Shown here: one piece after another, positions 1 to 8,294 of the stretch
How the letters are laid out: each line of letters begins with the position of its first letter
How positions within the stretch are numbered: position 1 is the stretch's first letter
The notes under the pieces: model-generated
Seen by the model: only the letters and a program-made list of their open reading frames with translations
What the model was told of the DNA's origin: nothing
Databases searched by the model: none
NCBI GenBank assembly: GCA_910585245.1
Contig: CAJUCO010000005.1
Coordinates: forward strand, 50,289-114,288
From: an uncultured Oscillibacter sp.
GTDB lineage: Bacteria; Bacillota; Clostridia; Oscillospirales; Oscillospiraceae
DNA: 64,000 nucleotides
Direction: 5' to 3'
Translations under genes and position numbers: made by a program

Positions 1-54
1 AATCGGAGCCCTTGGGAATTGAACGTGGAGAATGTCATGGAAAACGGAGGTTTT

Positions 55-2217
55 ATGGAAACGATCATTGCCCAGCTGACCCAGGAGCTGAACCAGCCCC
101 AACCGTATGTGGAAAACGTGGTCCGCTTGCTGGACGAGGGGAACACCATCCCCTTTATTGCCCGCTACCGCAAGGAGATGCACGGGGCTATGGACGACAC
201 AACCCTGCGAAATCTGGAGGAGCGCCTCCAGTACCTCCGGGGCCTTCAAGAGCGGCGGGAGACGGTGAAAAACGCCATTGACGGACAGGGAAAGCTGACG
301 GAGGAACTCTCCCGGGCCATTGACGCCGCCGCCACCCTGGCGGAGGTGGAGGATTTGTACCGGCCTTATAAACAAAAGCGGCGGACCCGGGCCACCGTGG
401 CCCGGGAGAAGGGCCTCCAGCCCCTGGCGGAGCTTCTCTTCGCCCAGGGGCCGGACTGCCCGGACCCACTGGCGGAGGCGGCCCGCTATATCGACCTTGA
501 GAAGGGCCTAGAAACGGCGGAGGACGCCCTGGCGGGGGCCTCGGACATTGTGGCGGAGATGCTCAGCGACGACGCGGAGCTGCGCAAGGCCCTTCGGGGG
601 CTGCTGGCGAAAAAAGGAACCCTCCGCAGCGAGGCCGCCGTAGAGGAGGACACGGTTTACCGGCTCTATTACGACTTCACCCAGCCCCTTGCCCGGATGC
701 AGGGGCACCAGGTTCTGGCCATCAACCGGGGGGAGAAAGAGGAGAAATTGAAGGTTTCCGTCCAGCTGGACCGGGAGCTGGCCCTGCGGACTTTGCGCCG
801 CCGGGTGGTGGTTCCGGGGAGCCGCGCCATGGAGTTTGTCAAGGCCGCAGCGGAGGACGCCTATGACCGGCTGATCTTCCCCTCCCTGGAGCGGGAGTGC
901 CGCTCGGATTTGACGGAGGCCGCCAGCGAGGGGGCCATTGGTCAGTTCGCCTTGAATTTAAAGCCCCTTTTGATGCAGCCCCCGGTAAAGGGCAAGGTGA
1001 CTATGGGGTTGGACCCGGGGTACCGCATGGGTTGCAAGGTGGCGGTGGTGGACGGCACAGGGAAGGTGCTGGATACCGCCGTGGTCTACCCCACTTATAA
1101 CGAGCGGAAGAAGGAGGAGGCCATCGCCCTGCTGTCCCGGCTCATCCAAAAACACGGCGTGGAGCACCTGGCCATTGGCAACGGCACCGCCAGCCGGGAG
1201 ACGGAGCAAATGGCGGTGGAGCTCATTCACCGGATGAGCCAGACGGGGACCAAATTGAGCTATATGATCGTGTCCGAGGCCGGGGCCTCCGTGTACTCGG
1301 CCAGCCCTCTGGCGGCGGCGGAATTTCCGGAGTACGACGTGAACCTCCGCTCTGCCGTGTCCATTGCAAGGCGTTTGCAAGACCCCCTGGCGGAGCTGGT
1401 GAAGATTGACCCCAAGGCCATCGGCGTGGGACAGTACCAGCACGATTGCCCCCCAAAGCGCCTGGACGAGGCCCTGAACGGCGTGGTGGAGGACTGCGTC
1501 AACGCCGTAGGCGTGGATGTGAACACCGCCTCGGCCTCTCTTCTCCAGCGGGTCTCCGGGTTGACGTCGGCCACGGCGAAAAATATCGTGGCCTATCGGG
1601 AGGAAAACGGCCCCTTCACCGCCCGGAAACAGATTTTGAAGGTGCCCAAGCTGGGGCCCAAGGCCTTCCAGCAGTGCGCGGGCTTCCTCCGGGTGCCGGA
1701 GAGCGCCTCCATCCTGGATAACACCGCCGTCCACCCGGAGAGCTATGTGGCGGCGGAAAAGCTCCTGGCCCTGACGGGCCACAGCCTTGCGGACGTGAAG
1801 GCGGGGAAGCTCCAGGGCCTTCCCGCCCAGGTGGCGGCCTATGGCGAGGAGCAGGCGGCGGCGGACGCCGGAGTGGGCGTGCCCACGCTCCGGGACGTGG
1901 TGTCGGAGCTGATGAAGCCCGGGCGGGACATCCGGGACGACCTTCCAAAGCCGGTTTTGCGAACGGACGTGCTGGAGATCAAGGACTTGAAACCCGGCAT
2001 GGTGTTGACGGGAACGGTGCGCAACGTCATCGACTTCGGGGCCTTTGTGGACATCGGCGTCCACCAGGACGGACTGGTCCACATCTCCCAGGTGGCGGAC
2101 CGGCGGGTGAAGCACCCCTCGGAGGTGGTGTCCGTGGGAGACGTGGTAAAAGTCGCGGTCCTGGAGGTGGACGAGAAGAAAAAGCGGATTTCCCTCTCGA
2201 TGAAACAGGCGAAATAA
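55..2217 (+). CDS. tex: Tex-family RNA-binding S1 protein
   Basis: About 720 aa, the usual Tex length. The N-terminal Tex helical region comes first. It is followed by a YqgF/RNase H-like fold around residues 310-430 (TMGLDPGYRMGCKVAVVD), tandem helix-hairpin-helix segments (VGVDVNTAS, LTSATAKNIVAYR, LKVPKLGPKAF) around 480-550, and a C-terminal S1 domain (GTVRNVIDFGAFVDIGVHQDGLVHIS). Tex proteins bind nucleic acid and act in transcription/translation-associated processes in the cytoplasm; the exact role is not settled. ATG 55 is preferred over the upstream ATG at 19 because GGAGG lies at 46-50, just before it. The gene ends at a terminator that now carries an inserted hairpin element. Confidence 0.95.
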   Translation: METIIAQLTQELNQPQPYVENVVRLLDEGNTIPFIARYRKEMHGAMDDTTLRNLEERLQYLRGLQERRETVKNAIDGQGKLTEELSRAIDAAATLAEVEDLYRPYKQKRRTRATVAREKGLQPLAELLFAQGPDCPDPLAEAARYIDLEKGLETAEDALAGASDIVAEMLSDDAELRKALRGLLAKKGTLRSEAAVEEDTVYRLYYDFTQPLARMQGHQVLAINRGEKEEKLKVSVQLDRELALRTLRRRVVVPGSRAMEFVKAAAEDAYDRLIFPSLERECRSDLTEAASEGAIGQFALNLKPLLMQPPVKGKVTMGLDPGYRMGCKVAVVDGTGKVLDTAVVYPTYNERKKEEAIALLSRLIQKHGVEHLAIGNGTASRETEQMAVELIHRMSQTGTKLSYMIVSEAGASVYSASPLAAAEFPEYDVNLRSAVSIARRLQDPLAELVKIDPKAIGVGQYQHDCPPKRLDEALNGVVEDCVNAVGVDVNTASASLLQRVSGLTSATAKNIVAYREENGPFTARKQILKVPKLGPKAFQQCAGFLRVPESASILDNTAVHPESYVAAEKLLALTGHSLADVKAGKLQGLPAQVAAYGEEQAAADAGVGVPTLRDVVSELMKPGRDIRDDLPKPVLRTDVLEIKDLKPGMVLTGTVRNVIDFGAFVDIGVHQDGLVHISQVADRRVKHPSEVVSVGDVVKVAVLEVDEKKKRISLSMKQAK

Positions 2218-2221
2218 ACGG

Positions 2222-2241
2222 AAAAAGGCCCCCTCGGGGGC
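2222..2241 (+). terminator. tex terminator, A-tract side
   Basis: An A-tract is followed by the stem-loop GGCCCCC-TCG-GGGGGC, but the expected T-tract is missing because the hairpin element begins at 2242. The same 15-bp stem-loop recurs at 2409-2423 with the T-tract. The two halves together make one normal bidirectional terminator between convergent tex and ferredoxin genes. Confidence 0.7.
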
Positions 2242-2408
2242 CTCAGAATGTCGAAAAAACCGTATAAACCTTCCCCGACGGGAAGGAAGAGAGCTACGAG
2301 AGGAACCCAGGAAGGGTTCCTCTCGTTTTCAATCATAAGTTTTCAAAACGTTTTCAAACGTTTTGAAAACTTGCTCAGGCTGGCAAACATACTTGTTTGA
2401 CAGCCTGA
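2242..2408 (+). repeat. Hairpin-rich terminator-inserted element, copy 1
   Basis: 167 bp bracketed by direct copies of the host terminator stem-loop (2227-2241 and 2409-2423). Visible hairpins in order: CCTTCCC/GGGAAGG (2269-2286), GAGAGGAACCC/GGGTTCCTCTC (about 2299-2325), AAGTTTTCAAAACG/CGTTTTGAAAACTT (about 2337-2372), and CAGGCTG..CAAAC/GTTTG..CAGCCTG (about 2376-2407). The copy at 32700-32861 is the same element in the opposite orientation: the central block from TCCCCGACGGGAAGG to CAATCATAAGTTTT is nearly identical, while the last two stems differ in sequence but still pair. No protein-coding frame is convincing. It is probably a non-autonomous mobile element or a structured RNA/DNA element; the family is not recognised. 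Confidence 0.75.
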
Positions 2409-2429
2409 GGCCCCCTCGGGGGCTTTTTT
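2409..2429 (+). terminator. Duplicated tex terminator, T-tract side
   Basis: The stem-loop GGCCCCC-TCG-GGGGGC is followed by TTTTTT. It is identical to the 15-bp stem-loop at 2227-2241, which keeps the A-tract, so the pair reads as a target duplication flanking the element at 2242-2408. It still serves as the terminator on this side and faces the 3' end of the ferredoxin gene. Confidence 0.75.
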
Positions 2430-2435
2430 ACGCGC

Positions 2436-2618
2436 TCATCCCTCCACCCGGATGGCGTTCACCGGGCAGCCGTTGGCGGCGTCCCGAACCCGGGGGGCCT
2501 TTCCCTCCGGCTGGGCAGCGACGGTGGAGACGCTCCCCACCACGCGGAAGACCTCCGGCGCGGTAAAGGCGCACATTCCACAGGCAATGCAGCGCTTTTC
2601 GTCCACAGTGACGGTCAT
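2436..2618 (-). CDS. Small [4Fe-4S] ferredoxin
   Basis: 60 aa starting MTVTVDEKRC. It has CIACGMC near the N-terminus and a distal CPVNAI, the four-cysteine pattern of single-cluster [4Fe-4S] ferredoxins, with an acidic/hydrophobic middle. These are cytoplasmic low-potential electron carriers. The start at 2618 has AGGAGG at a good distance, so the upstream in-frame ATG at 2684 is not used. It is monocistronic and convergent with tex. It is a possible electron donor for the reductase at 9895, but this is only inference. Confidence 0.88.
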   Translation of the reverse strand: MTVTVDEKRCIACGMCAFTAPEVFRVVGSVSTVAAQPEGKAPRVRDAANGCPVNAIRVEG

Positions 2619-2693
2619 AGGCGGTCCCTCCTTTTTTCCTCCGCCTCCATGATAGCGCGAAACCGGCCGGTTGTCCAGGTGCATATTTTAATC

Positions 2694-2731
2694 TTGAAAA
2701 TGGCGGGACTTATTATATAATTGAAAATGGC
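2694..2731 (+). promoter_or_regulatory. Promoter with 11-bp direct repeat, EcsC-like gene
   Basis: TTGAAA (2694-2699), 16 bp, TATAAT (2716-2721). The 11-mer TTGAAAATGGC occurs at 2694-2704 and again at 2721-2731, so one copy overlaps the -35 and the other the -10 edge. This spacing (27 bp start to start) could fit a repressor dimer or tandem binding site. The region is AT-rich like the gene it precedes. Confidence 0.5.
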
Positions 2732-2811
2732 AGCAGGCTTGTCTATATGTTTGCAGTATATTTTTCATATGATAAATGACAAATTTATGGATATTAAGAG
2801 GGGTTTGAGCA

Positions 2812-3561
2812 ATGAACAACAAAGAGGAACAGGGAAAAGTAACGCAAGAAGGCATCATGAATTTTCTGGATGCGTGTTATGAAAAATGTTTAAATGGCAT
2901 ACCTAAAGTCAGTCCAAGCGTGGAGGACATGGCAAACGACTATTTGAAAAAGCACAAAACGAAAGAACCTGCTTGTAAAGCAATGTTACGGAATCAAGTT
3001 TTCAAATGCACAACATCTGGAATAATAACTGGTTTGGGAGGATTTATTACCATGCCTGTTGCAATTCCGGCAAATGTCGGCAGTGTAATTTATGTACAAA
3101 TGCGAATGATCGCCTGTACTGCATATATGGCAGAGTATGAACTGGACAGCGATCAAACGCAAACCTTTGTGTATGCGTGTTTGGCCGGAGTAGCAGTTAA
3201 TGGTCTATTAAAACAAGCTGGGATAAAGTTTGGCGTTAAATTTGCAAATGGACTTATTAAAAAAATTCCAGGCAAAGTCCTAGCTAAAATAAATCAAAAA
3301 GTAGGATTTCGGTTTATTACAAAATTTGGAACAAAAGGGATTGTTAATCTTGGAAAACTTCTTCCTGGCGTTGGAGCTGTAGTCGGCGGGGGATTAGACC
3401 TAGTGGAAACGAAAATCATTGCTGACCGCGCCTATCAGTGGTTTTTTAATGGTGACTTTTCTGTAGAGCACGAAATAGAGGGCGATGAAGAAGAGATTTA
3501 TAATGTTGACGTTATTGACGTCGAAAATATGCAAGAAGTATGTGAATGTTGCGAACAATGA
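2812..3561 (+). CDS. EcsC-like membrane-associated protein
   Basis: 249 aa. The central part (GIITGLGGFITMPVAIPANVG, then MRMIACTAYMAEYEL) matches the Gly/Pro-rich hydrophobic core seen in EcsC-family proteins. The C-terminal half holds Gly-rich hydrophobic stretches (LLPGVGAVVGGGLDLVET) and an acidic tail ending CECCEQ. RBS AAGAGGGG precedes the ATG. Its function is unknown; EcsC proteins are named from the Bacillus ecs locus. Base composition is strikingly AT-rich against GC-rich neighbours, so recent acquisition is likely. It is a single gene with its own promoter. Confidence 0.6.
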   Translation: MNNKEEQGKVTQEGIMNFLDACYEKCLNGIPKVSPSVEDMANDYLKKHKTKEPACKAMLRNQVFKCTTSGIITGLGGFITMPVAIPANVGSVIYVQMRMIACTAYMAEYELDSDQTQTFVYACLAGVAVNGLLKQAGIKFGVKFANGLIKKIPGKVLAKINQKVGFRFITKFGTKGIVNLGKLLPGVGAVVGGGLDLVETKIIADRAYQWFFNGDFSVEHEIEGDEEEIYNVDVIDVENMQEVCECCEQ

Positions 3562-3641
3562 TACTATGAGGGAAGTGACATTGGCTAAACCGACAAACTA
3601 AGCGTGGGTATTTCTTCCAGGTGTTTGTTTACAGTTCGTCA

Positions 3642-3670
3642 TTTACTTCCCTCCCGGTTTGTGGTATGAT
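3642..3670 (+). promoter_or_regulatory. Promoter of the SLH glycosidase gene
   Basis: TTTACT (3642-3647), 17 bp, TATGAT (3665-3670) with an extended -10 TGG just before it. It lies 43 bp upstream of the chosen start codon at 3713. Confidence 0.6.
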
Positions 3671-3712
3671 GAAAAATGTTCGACTGACCCTGGACAAGTA
3701 TGGAGGAACCCT

Positions 3713-6700
3713 ATGAAACGAATCTTTCCCCCCGCGCTTTCTCTGCTGCTGACCCTCAGCCTGCTATGGGCTCTGGCGGTTCCCGCTCTGGCCTCGGAGG
3801 CCATGGGGGACGATCTCACTGCCACGGACATCCCCCTGAACCGGGAGACTCAGCTGTCCACCAATGTCTTTTGGAGCACTGTCAGCTCCGATTACCGGAC
3901 GGAAAACCTGATTACATATATCCCCAATTCCGCCGTCACCCCCATAGTCACATACGGCGGCGTGCTGACGGACCGAAGCTCCGTCTCCAACACCGCCAAG
4001 GCCCTGGAAGAACAGGGCTGGCGGGTGGTCGCGGGTATCAACGGCGACTTTTACAACGTCAATAACGGCCTGCCCATCGGCGTGGTGGTCACCCAGGGGC
4101 AGCTCCGCTCCAGCGACGGGGGGTATCACGCCATCGGCTTCCGCTCCGACGGCACCGCCATCCTGGGCAAACCCGCCGTCACCATGAGCGTCCGCTACAC
4201 CGCTCAGGACGGCACCGGGGAGCCCCTCTACAACGAGGCGGGGGAACCCCTGTATGACGAACTGGGGAATGCTCTCACCGATGGCACAGGCCAGACGGTG
4301 GAAAAAACCCTGTGGCCCGCCGCCCTCAACAAGGCCCGGACAGAGTCCGGCGTCTATCTCTACACCTATGACTTCAACGCCTCCCACACCACCGGCTCCA
4401 CCCAGCCCGGTGTGGACGTGGTCTGCACCATTCAGGAGGGGAGTCTGTCCCTGGGGGGAACCACCTCCTTGCTGGTGGAGCGCATTGCTGAAACCGAGAA
4501 GGAAGCCACGCCCCTGGGCCCCACCCATGTGGTTCTCAGCGCCAACGCCAAGGCCGGGGAGGAAACGCTCAACGCCCTTCGCTCCATCCCGGTGGGAACG
4601 ATTCTCACGCTGTCTCTCACCCCCGCAGACCCCGGCTGGAACGACGTCCAATACGCCGTTGGAAGCCTCTACTCCCTGGTGGAAAACGGCTCTGTGGTTT
4701 CCGGCCTTCCCTCCGGGGTGGCCCCCCGGACCGCCGTGGGCCAGCGCTACGACGGCAGCCTCATTTTCTACACCATCGACGGCCGAAAATCCGGCCACTC
4801 CATTGGCGCCACCATGGACCAGGTAGCCCGGCGGCTTATCGAGCTGGGCTGTGTCACCGCCCTTTGCCTGGACGGCGGCGGGTCCACCACGCTGGCGGTG
4901 ACCAAGCCCACAGACTATGCCGCCCAGCGGATCAACCAGCCCTCTGACCGGATTGAGCGGTCCGTATCCAACCAGATCTTCCTGGTGGCCTCCAACCAGC
5001 CCACCGGGCAGCTGAGCCACTTCTATGTCAGCGCGGACAACGCCTATGTCCTGGCGGGCAGCAGCGCGGTGATCTCCGCCGCCGCCGTGGACACCAACTT
5101 CATCCCCATGGACGAACGTTACGACCTCACCGCCTCCGCCGGAACCCTGGCGGGCAATGTCCTCACCACTCCTCTGGAGGGGGGAGAGATCACCGTCACC
5201 GCCCAGGGAGGCGGCGGACAGGGTTCCACCGTGGTCCACGCCATCACCTCTCCGGACGGCCTGGCGGTGCGAAACGCCGACAATGCCATTATCACGGAGC
5301 TGACCGCCTCCCCCGGCACGGCGGTCCAGCTCCACGGCTCCGCCGCCTACAAGCACCTGCCCCTCAAGGCGGACCCGGAGGCCTTCACCTGGTCTTTGGA
5401 GGGGGACATCGGGACCATTGACGAAACGGGTCTTTTCACCGCCGCCGCCCTGGGGACGGGGAAGATCACCGTCTCCGCCGGGACCCAGAGCGCCTCCATC
5501 GGCGTGACGGTGGCCACCCAGCACCTGGAGACCCTGGAGGACTTCGAGGGCGAGACCACCATCTTCCGGGGCTCCGGAGAGCAGGCCGGCTTCAGCCTGA
5601 ACCGGGACGGCAATTACGTCCGCTTCGGCAGGGCCTCCGGCAAACTGGACTATGACCTGACGGCGGACGCCGCCGGGGGAACCGCCCGCTGGAACGCCAC
5701 GGCCCAGCCCGCCGTGATAAGCGCCCCCTACACCGGGCTGAACCTTTGGGTGGACAGCAACGGCTCCGGCAATACCCTCTCTCTCCTCTACAGCATTGGC
5801 GAGGAGGAGACCCAGGTCCTGCCCCTGACCACTCTGGACGTGTCCGGCTGGAAGCAGGTATCCGTGAACGATCTGCCCACAGGCATGACCATCCGGGGGC
5901 TGGAAATCAGCGGCACAGGCAAGGGAACCATTTACCTGGACCAGGTGGTGGCCACCTTCGACGGCACCGTGGACAATACCCCGCCGGTGATTGCGGCGGA
6001 GCTGAACCAGGAGGACTGGACCGTTACAGGAACCGTCTCCGACGCAGTAGACGGCATCCTCCCGGCGGAGAATGTGCGCATTACCTATGAAGGGTCTGAT
6101 CAGACCGGGGGGTATGATCCCGCTACAGGCCGCTTCACCGTGGCCCTCCCCGGCCCTGGCGAGAGCCAGGAGCTGGGCCGGGTCACCGTCACCGCCCGGG
6201 ACCACTCCGGCAACATCGGCCGGACCTCCGTGGACACCCCTGCAAGCGGTGTAGCGCACAAGTTCACCGACACGGCGGAGTACTGGGGGGCGGACTACTG
6301 CGACTTCCTCTACAACCAAAACATCTCCAGGGGCTATGAGGACGGCACCTTCCGGCCTGACGAGCTTCTCACCCGGCTGGACTTCTCCGTGATGTTGTAC
6401 AACTGCTTGCGGCTGGACCCTGCGAAGTACGCCGAGGTAACCCTGCCCTTCGCGGACCTTGGCAGCATTCCGGAGCAGGCCCTTCCCGCCGTCCGGGCCC
6501 TATATCGCGAGGGCATCGTCACCGGCTCCGCCGGGAAGGATGGGACCCTGGTCTTCAACCCCGCCGGGAACCTGACCCGGGCGCAGGCTGCCGCCATGAT
6601 CGGACGGAGCCAGGAGAAGGGCTACGCCCTGGCGGACCTGACCTTCACCGACGCCGGACAGATTCCCTCTTACGCCACCTTCTACATTCGCACCATGGCG

Positions 6701-6799
6701 GCCCAGGGGATTCTCAGCGGGTACGCCGACGGGACTTTCCGTCCTCAGGCCAACATCACCCGGGGCCAGATGGCGAAAATCCTGTACACCCTGACCTGA
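3713..6799 (+). CDS. SLH-anchored phosphodiester glycosidase-family surface protein
   Basis: 1028 aa. A Sec signal peptide (MKRIFPPALSLLLTLSLL...AVPALA) leads into a phosphodiester glycosidase (NAGPA-type) domain over about residues 60-430, with GINGDFYN, TAVGQRYDGSLIFYTIDGR and ALCLDGGGSTTLA as landmarks. Next are Ig-like/Big-type segments (about 440-620) and a beta-sandwich region. Three SLH repeats follow, around 850-1028 (FTDTAEYWG..GYEDGTFRP; FADLGSIPE; FTDAGQIPS..GYADGTFRP). The protein should be exported and held to secondary wall polymer through its SLH domains. The substrate is unknown. ATG 3713 follows GGAGG; the in-frame ORF upstream of it lacks a signal. Confidence 0.9.
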   Translation: MKRIFPPALSLLLTLSLLWALAVPALASEAMGDDLTATDIPLNRETQLSTNVFWSTVSSDYRTENLITYIPNSAVTPIVTYGGVLTDRSSVSNTAKALEEQGWRVVAGINGDFYNVNNGLPIGVVVTQGQLRSSDGGYHAIGFRSDGTAILGKPAVTMSVRYTAQDGTGEPLYNEAGEPLYDELGNALTDGTGQTVEKTLWPAALNKARTESGVYLYTYDFNASHTTGSTQPGVDVVCTIQEGSLSLGGTTSLLVERIAETEKEATPLGPTHVVLSANAKAGEETLNALRSIPVGTILTLSLTPADPGWNDVQYAVGSLYSLVENGSVVSGLPSGVAPRTAVGQRYDGSLIFYTIDGRKSGHSIGATMDQVARRLIELGCVTALCLDGGGSTTLAVTKPTDYAAQRINQPSDRIERSVSNQIFLVASNQPTGQLSHFYVSADNAYVLAGSSAVISAAAVDTNFIPMDERYDLTASAGTLAGNVLTTPLEGGEITVTAQGGGGQGSTVVHAITSPDGLAVRNADNAIITELTASPGTAVQLHGSAAYKHLPLKADPEAFTWSLEGDIGTIDETGLFTAAALGTGKITVSAGTQSASIGVTVATQHLETLEDFEGETTIFRGSGEQAGFSLNRDGNYVRFGRASGKLDYDLTADAAGGTARWNATAQPAVISAPYTGLNLWVDSNGSGNTLSLLYSIGEEETQVLPLTTLDVSGWKQVSVNDLPTGMTIRGLEISGTGKGTIYLDQVVATFDGTVDNTPPVIAAELNQEDWTVTGTVSDAVDGILPAENVRITYEGSDQTGGYDPATGRFTVALPGPGESQELGRVTVTARDHSGNIGRTSVDTPASGVAHKFTDTAEYWGADYCDFLYNQNISRGYEDGTFRPDELLTRLDFSVMLYNCLRLDPAKYAEVTLPFADLGSIPEQALPAVRALYREGIVTGSAGKDGTLVFNPAGNLTRAQAAAMIGRSQEKGYALADLTFTDAGQIPSYATFYIRTMAAQGILSGYADGTFRPQANITRGQMAKILYTLT

Positions 6800-6813
6800 C
6801 CTGTAGGCATATT

Positions 6814-6846
6814 AAAAGACCTGCCGTTTTCACGGCAGGTCTTTTT
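6814..6846 (+). terminator. Intrinsic terminator
   Basis: GACCTGCCG-tttt(ca)-CGGCAGGTC stem followed by TTTTT, with an A-run on the other side, so it can work for both the SLH gene and the convergent recR. Confidence 0.9.
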
Positions 6847-6949
6847 GTTCTGCAAACAGGAAGGCCGGTGCCACCCCCTCCGGCCCGGAAAACCGTCCCG
6901 CCAAAGGACGCCAAGGCTTTGGGGCCTCTTTTTCCCTCCGGAAAAGGGC

Positions 6950-7549
6950 TCAAATCTCCCTTCGCCCCTCCAGGGCCCGGGTCAACGTAGCCTCGTCGGC
7001 AAACTCCAGGTGTCCCCCCACGGGGATGCCGTAGGCAAGCCGGGTCACCCGGACGCCGAGGGGCCGCAAAAGCCGGGCAACGTACATGGCGGTGGCCTCG
7101 CCCTCGGTGTCGGGATTGGTGGCCATAATGACCTCCCGGACATCTCCCTGGGACACACGCTCTAAAAGGGGTTTTATGGACAGATCGTCGGGCCCCACCC
7201 GGTTCATGGGGGAGATGACACCGTGGAGAACGTGGTAGTGGCCGTTGTACTCCCGGCTGCGCTCAATGGCGGCCACGTCTCTGGGGTCGGCCACCACGCA
7301 GACAGTGGTCCCGTCCCGCTTGGGGGAGGAACAGATAGGGCAGAGGCCGCCGCTGGTGAAGTTCTGGCACACGGGGCAGCAGGTGATGCTACGCTTGGCG
7401 TCCACGATGGCCTCCGCGAAGTCTCTGGCCTCCGCCTCCGGCAGACCCAGGACGAAAAACGCCAGACGCTGGGCGGATTTGCCGCCAATTCCCGGCAGGC
7501 GGGCGAATTGTTCCACCAGCTTTTCCAAAGGGGGGGGGAAGTATTCCAT
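6950..7549 (-). CDS. recR: Recombination protein RecR
   Basis: 199 aa. It has an N-terminal helix-hairpin-helix (LARLPGIGGKSAQRLA-like), a C4 zinc finger (CPVCQNF...CPIC) around residues 55-70, then a Toprim domain (VCVVADPRDVAAIE; ATNPDTEGEATAMY). RecR acts with RecO/RecF in loading RecA at gaps. The start MEYFPPPL has AAGGAG upstream; the longer ORF runs into the repeat and is rejected. It is often found behind dnaX-ybaB, but here it is directly downstream of repeat A and two co-oriented XRE genes. Confidence 0.96.
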   Translation of the reverse strand: MEYFPPPLEKLVEQFARLPGIGGKSAQRLAFFVLGLPEAEARDFAEAIVDAKRSITCCPVCQNFTSGGLCPICSSPKRDGTTVCVVADPRDVAAIERSREYNGHYHVLHGVISPMNRVGPDDLSIKPLLERVSQGDVREVIMATNPDTEGEATAMYVARLLRPLGVRVTRLAYGIPVGGHLEFADEATLTRALEGRREI

Positions 7550-7592
7550 AGGTGGGGCTCCTTTTTGGTTTCCCCTTGGGGGGAGGGTTTTT

Positions 7593-7967
7593 CTCGCCCT
7601 TGCGGGCGGGGGGATTTCAGCCATGAAGATGGCTGGTTCTTTGCACCCCCCATTTTCTCTTTTTCTTGCCAGAAGAAAAAGCAGAGGGGCCCCCGCAAAA
7701 TCCTCAGATTTTGTGGGGAGAGGAGGAAGGAACGGAGCAGAGCGGAGTCCTCGCCGTCAGGCGGGGACGGAGTGGGCGGAGTTTCTTCCGACGACGGGCC
7801 GTGCACGGTCCAAAAGAGAAAAAGAAGTATACGCCCTGCGGGGGACGAAGGACGAGGGCGCGCCTGGAGTCTGGATGACAAGTACGAATTGACCTGCCCG
7901 CGGCGTGGTGCAGGCGGGGGTTTTGGAGGTTATCGAATGGACCAGCTGCTCTTTCCGCTGCCGCTAA
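7593..7967 (+). repeat. Structured ~375-bp repeat, copy A (type-1 tail)
   Basis: Nearly identical over its full length to copies B and E, and the same family as inverted copies C, D and F. It starts with the hairpin CTCGCCC-TTGC-GGGCG and ends CTTTCCGCTGCCGCTAA. Inner hairpins include CCCCGCAAAATC/GATTTTGTGGGG, CCTCGCC/GGCGGGG and the near-palindrome GGGCCGTGCACGGTCC. An inner segment (7652-7795) is inverted in copy F and largely missing in copy D. It lies between recR and an XRE gene; the outer flank (7557-7592) also resembles that of copy B. Confidence 0.9.
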
Positions 7968-8034
7968 TGCTCCGGAAAACTCTCTTTGTGGGGCCTGACC
8001 CCCTGGTCAGGCCATTCCCCCAGGGCCCACTTTT

Positions 8035-8262
8035 CTACTGGTGTTCCTCCTCCAAAGGCAACGGAACAAGGCCCACTAGCTGGTCCAAGGTTACACCATA
8101 AAACTCAGTGAGTTTTACCAAAATCGGAGCCGTAGGGTCCCGGAGATTTTTTTCATATCTCTGGTAGGTCATGGCCGACATCTCCAACGCCCTCGCTACA
8201 GCCTCGCGGGAGAGCTTTCTCTGCTTTCGCAAGGCATACAAATTCCGAGACAAACTTTCCAT
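8035..8262 (-). CDS. XRE-family HTH regulator
   Basis: 75 aa, essentially one Cro/C1-type HTH domain (LSREAVARALEMSAMTYQRYEKNLRDP) with the C-terminal FYGVTLDQLVG motif. RBS GAGGAAAC. It is a close paralog of the next gene upstream (8295-8519) and of 16622 and 61995. It is presumably a DNA-binding repressor acting at the divergent promoter at 8537. Its 3' end lies about 70 bp from repeat A, and it points toward recR with no obvious T-rich terminator between; a bare hairpin at 7992-8013 has no T-tract. Confidence 0.88.
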   Translation of the reverse strand: MESLSRNLYALRKQRKLSREAVARALEMSAMTYQRYEKNLRDPTAPILVKLTEFYGVTLDQLVGLVPLPLEEEHQ

Positions 8263-8294
8263 AATGTTTCCTCAAAGTCTCAGAGGCCAAAATT

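Noticed and set aside
2242..2408. Group II intron fragment or IS200/IS605-type element as the explanation of the hairpin element
   Set aside because: No domain V-like motif was recognised, and neither class produces a direct duplication of a 15-26 bp target stem-loop.
3764..6319. 851-aa antisense frame under the SLH glycosidase gene
   Set aside because: Shadow frame of a GC-rich gene: no SD, no domain, fully contained in a confident CDS.
7632..7892. Conserved open frames inside repeats A, B and E (about 88 aa, and an antisense frame starting MSSRLQARPRPSSP)
   Set aside because: The frames are conserved only because the DNA copies are nearly identical; composition is low-complexity, no SD precedes them and copies C, D and F break them.
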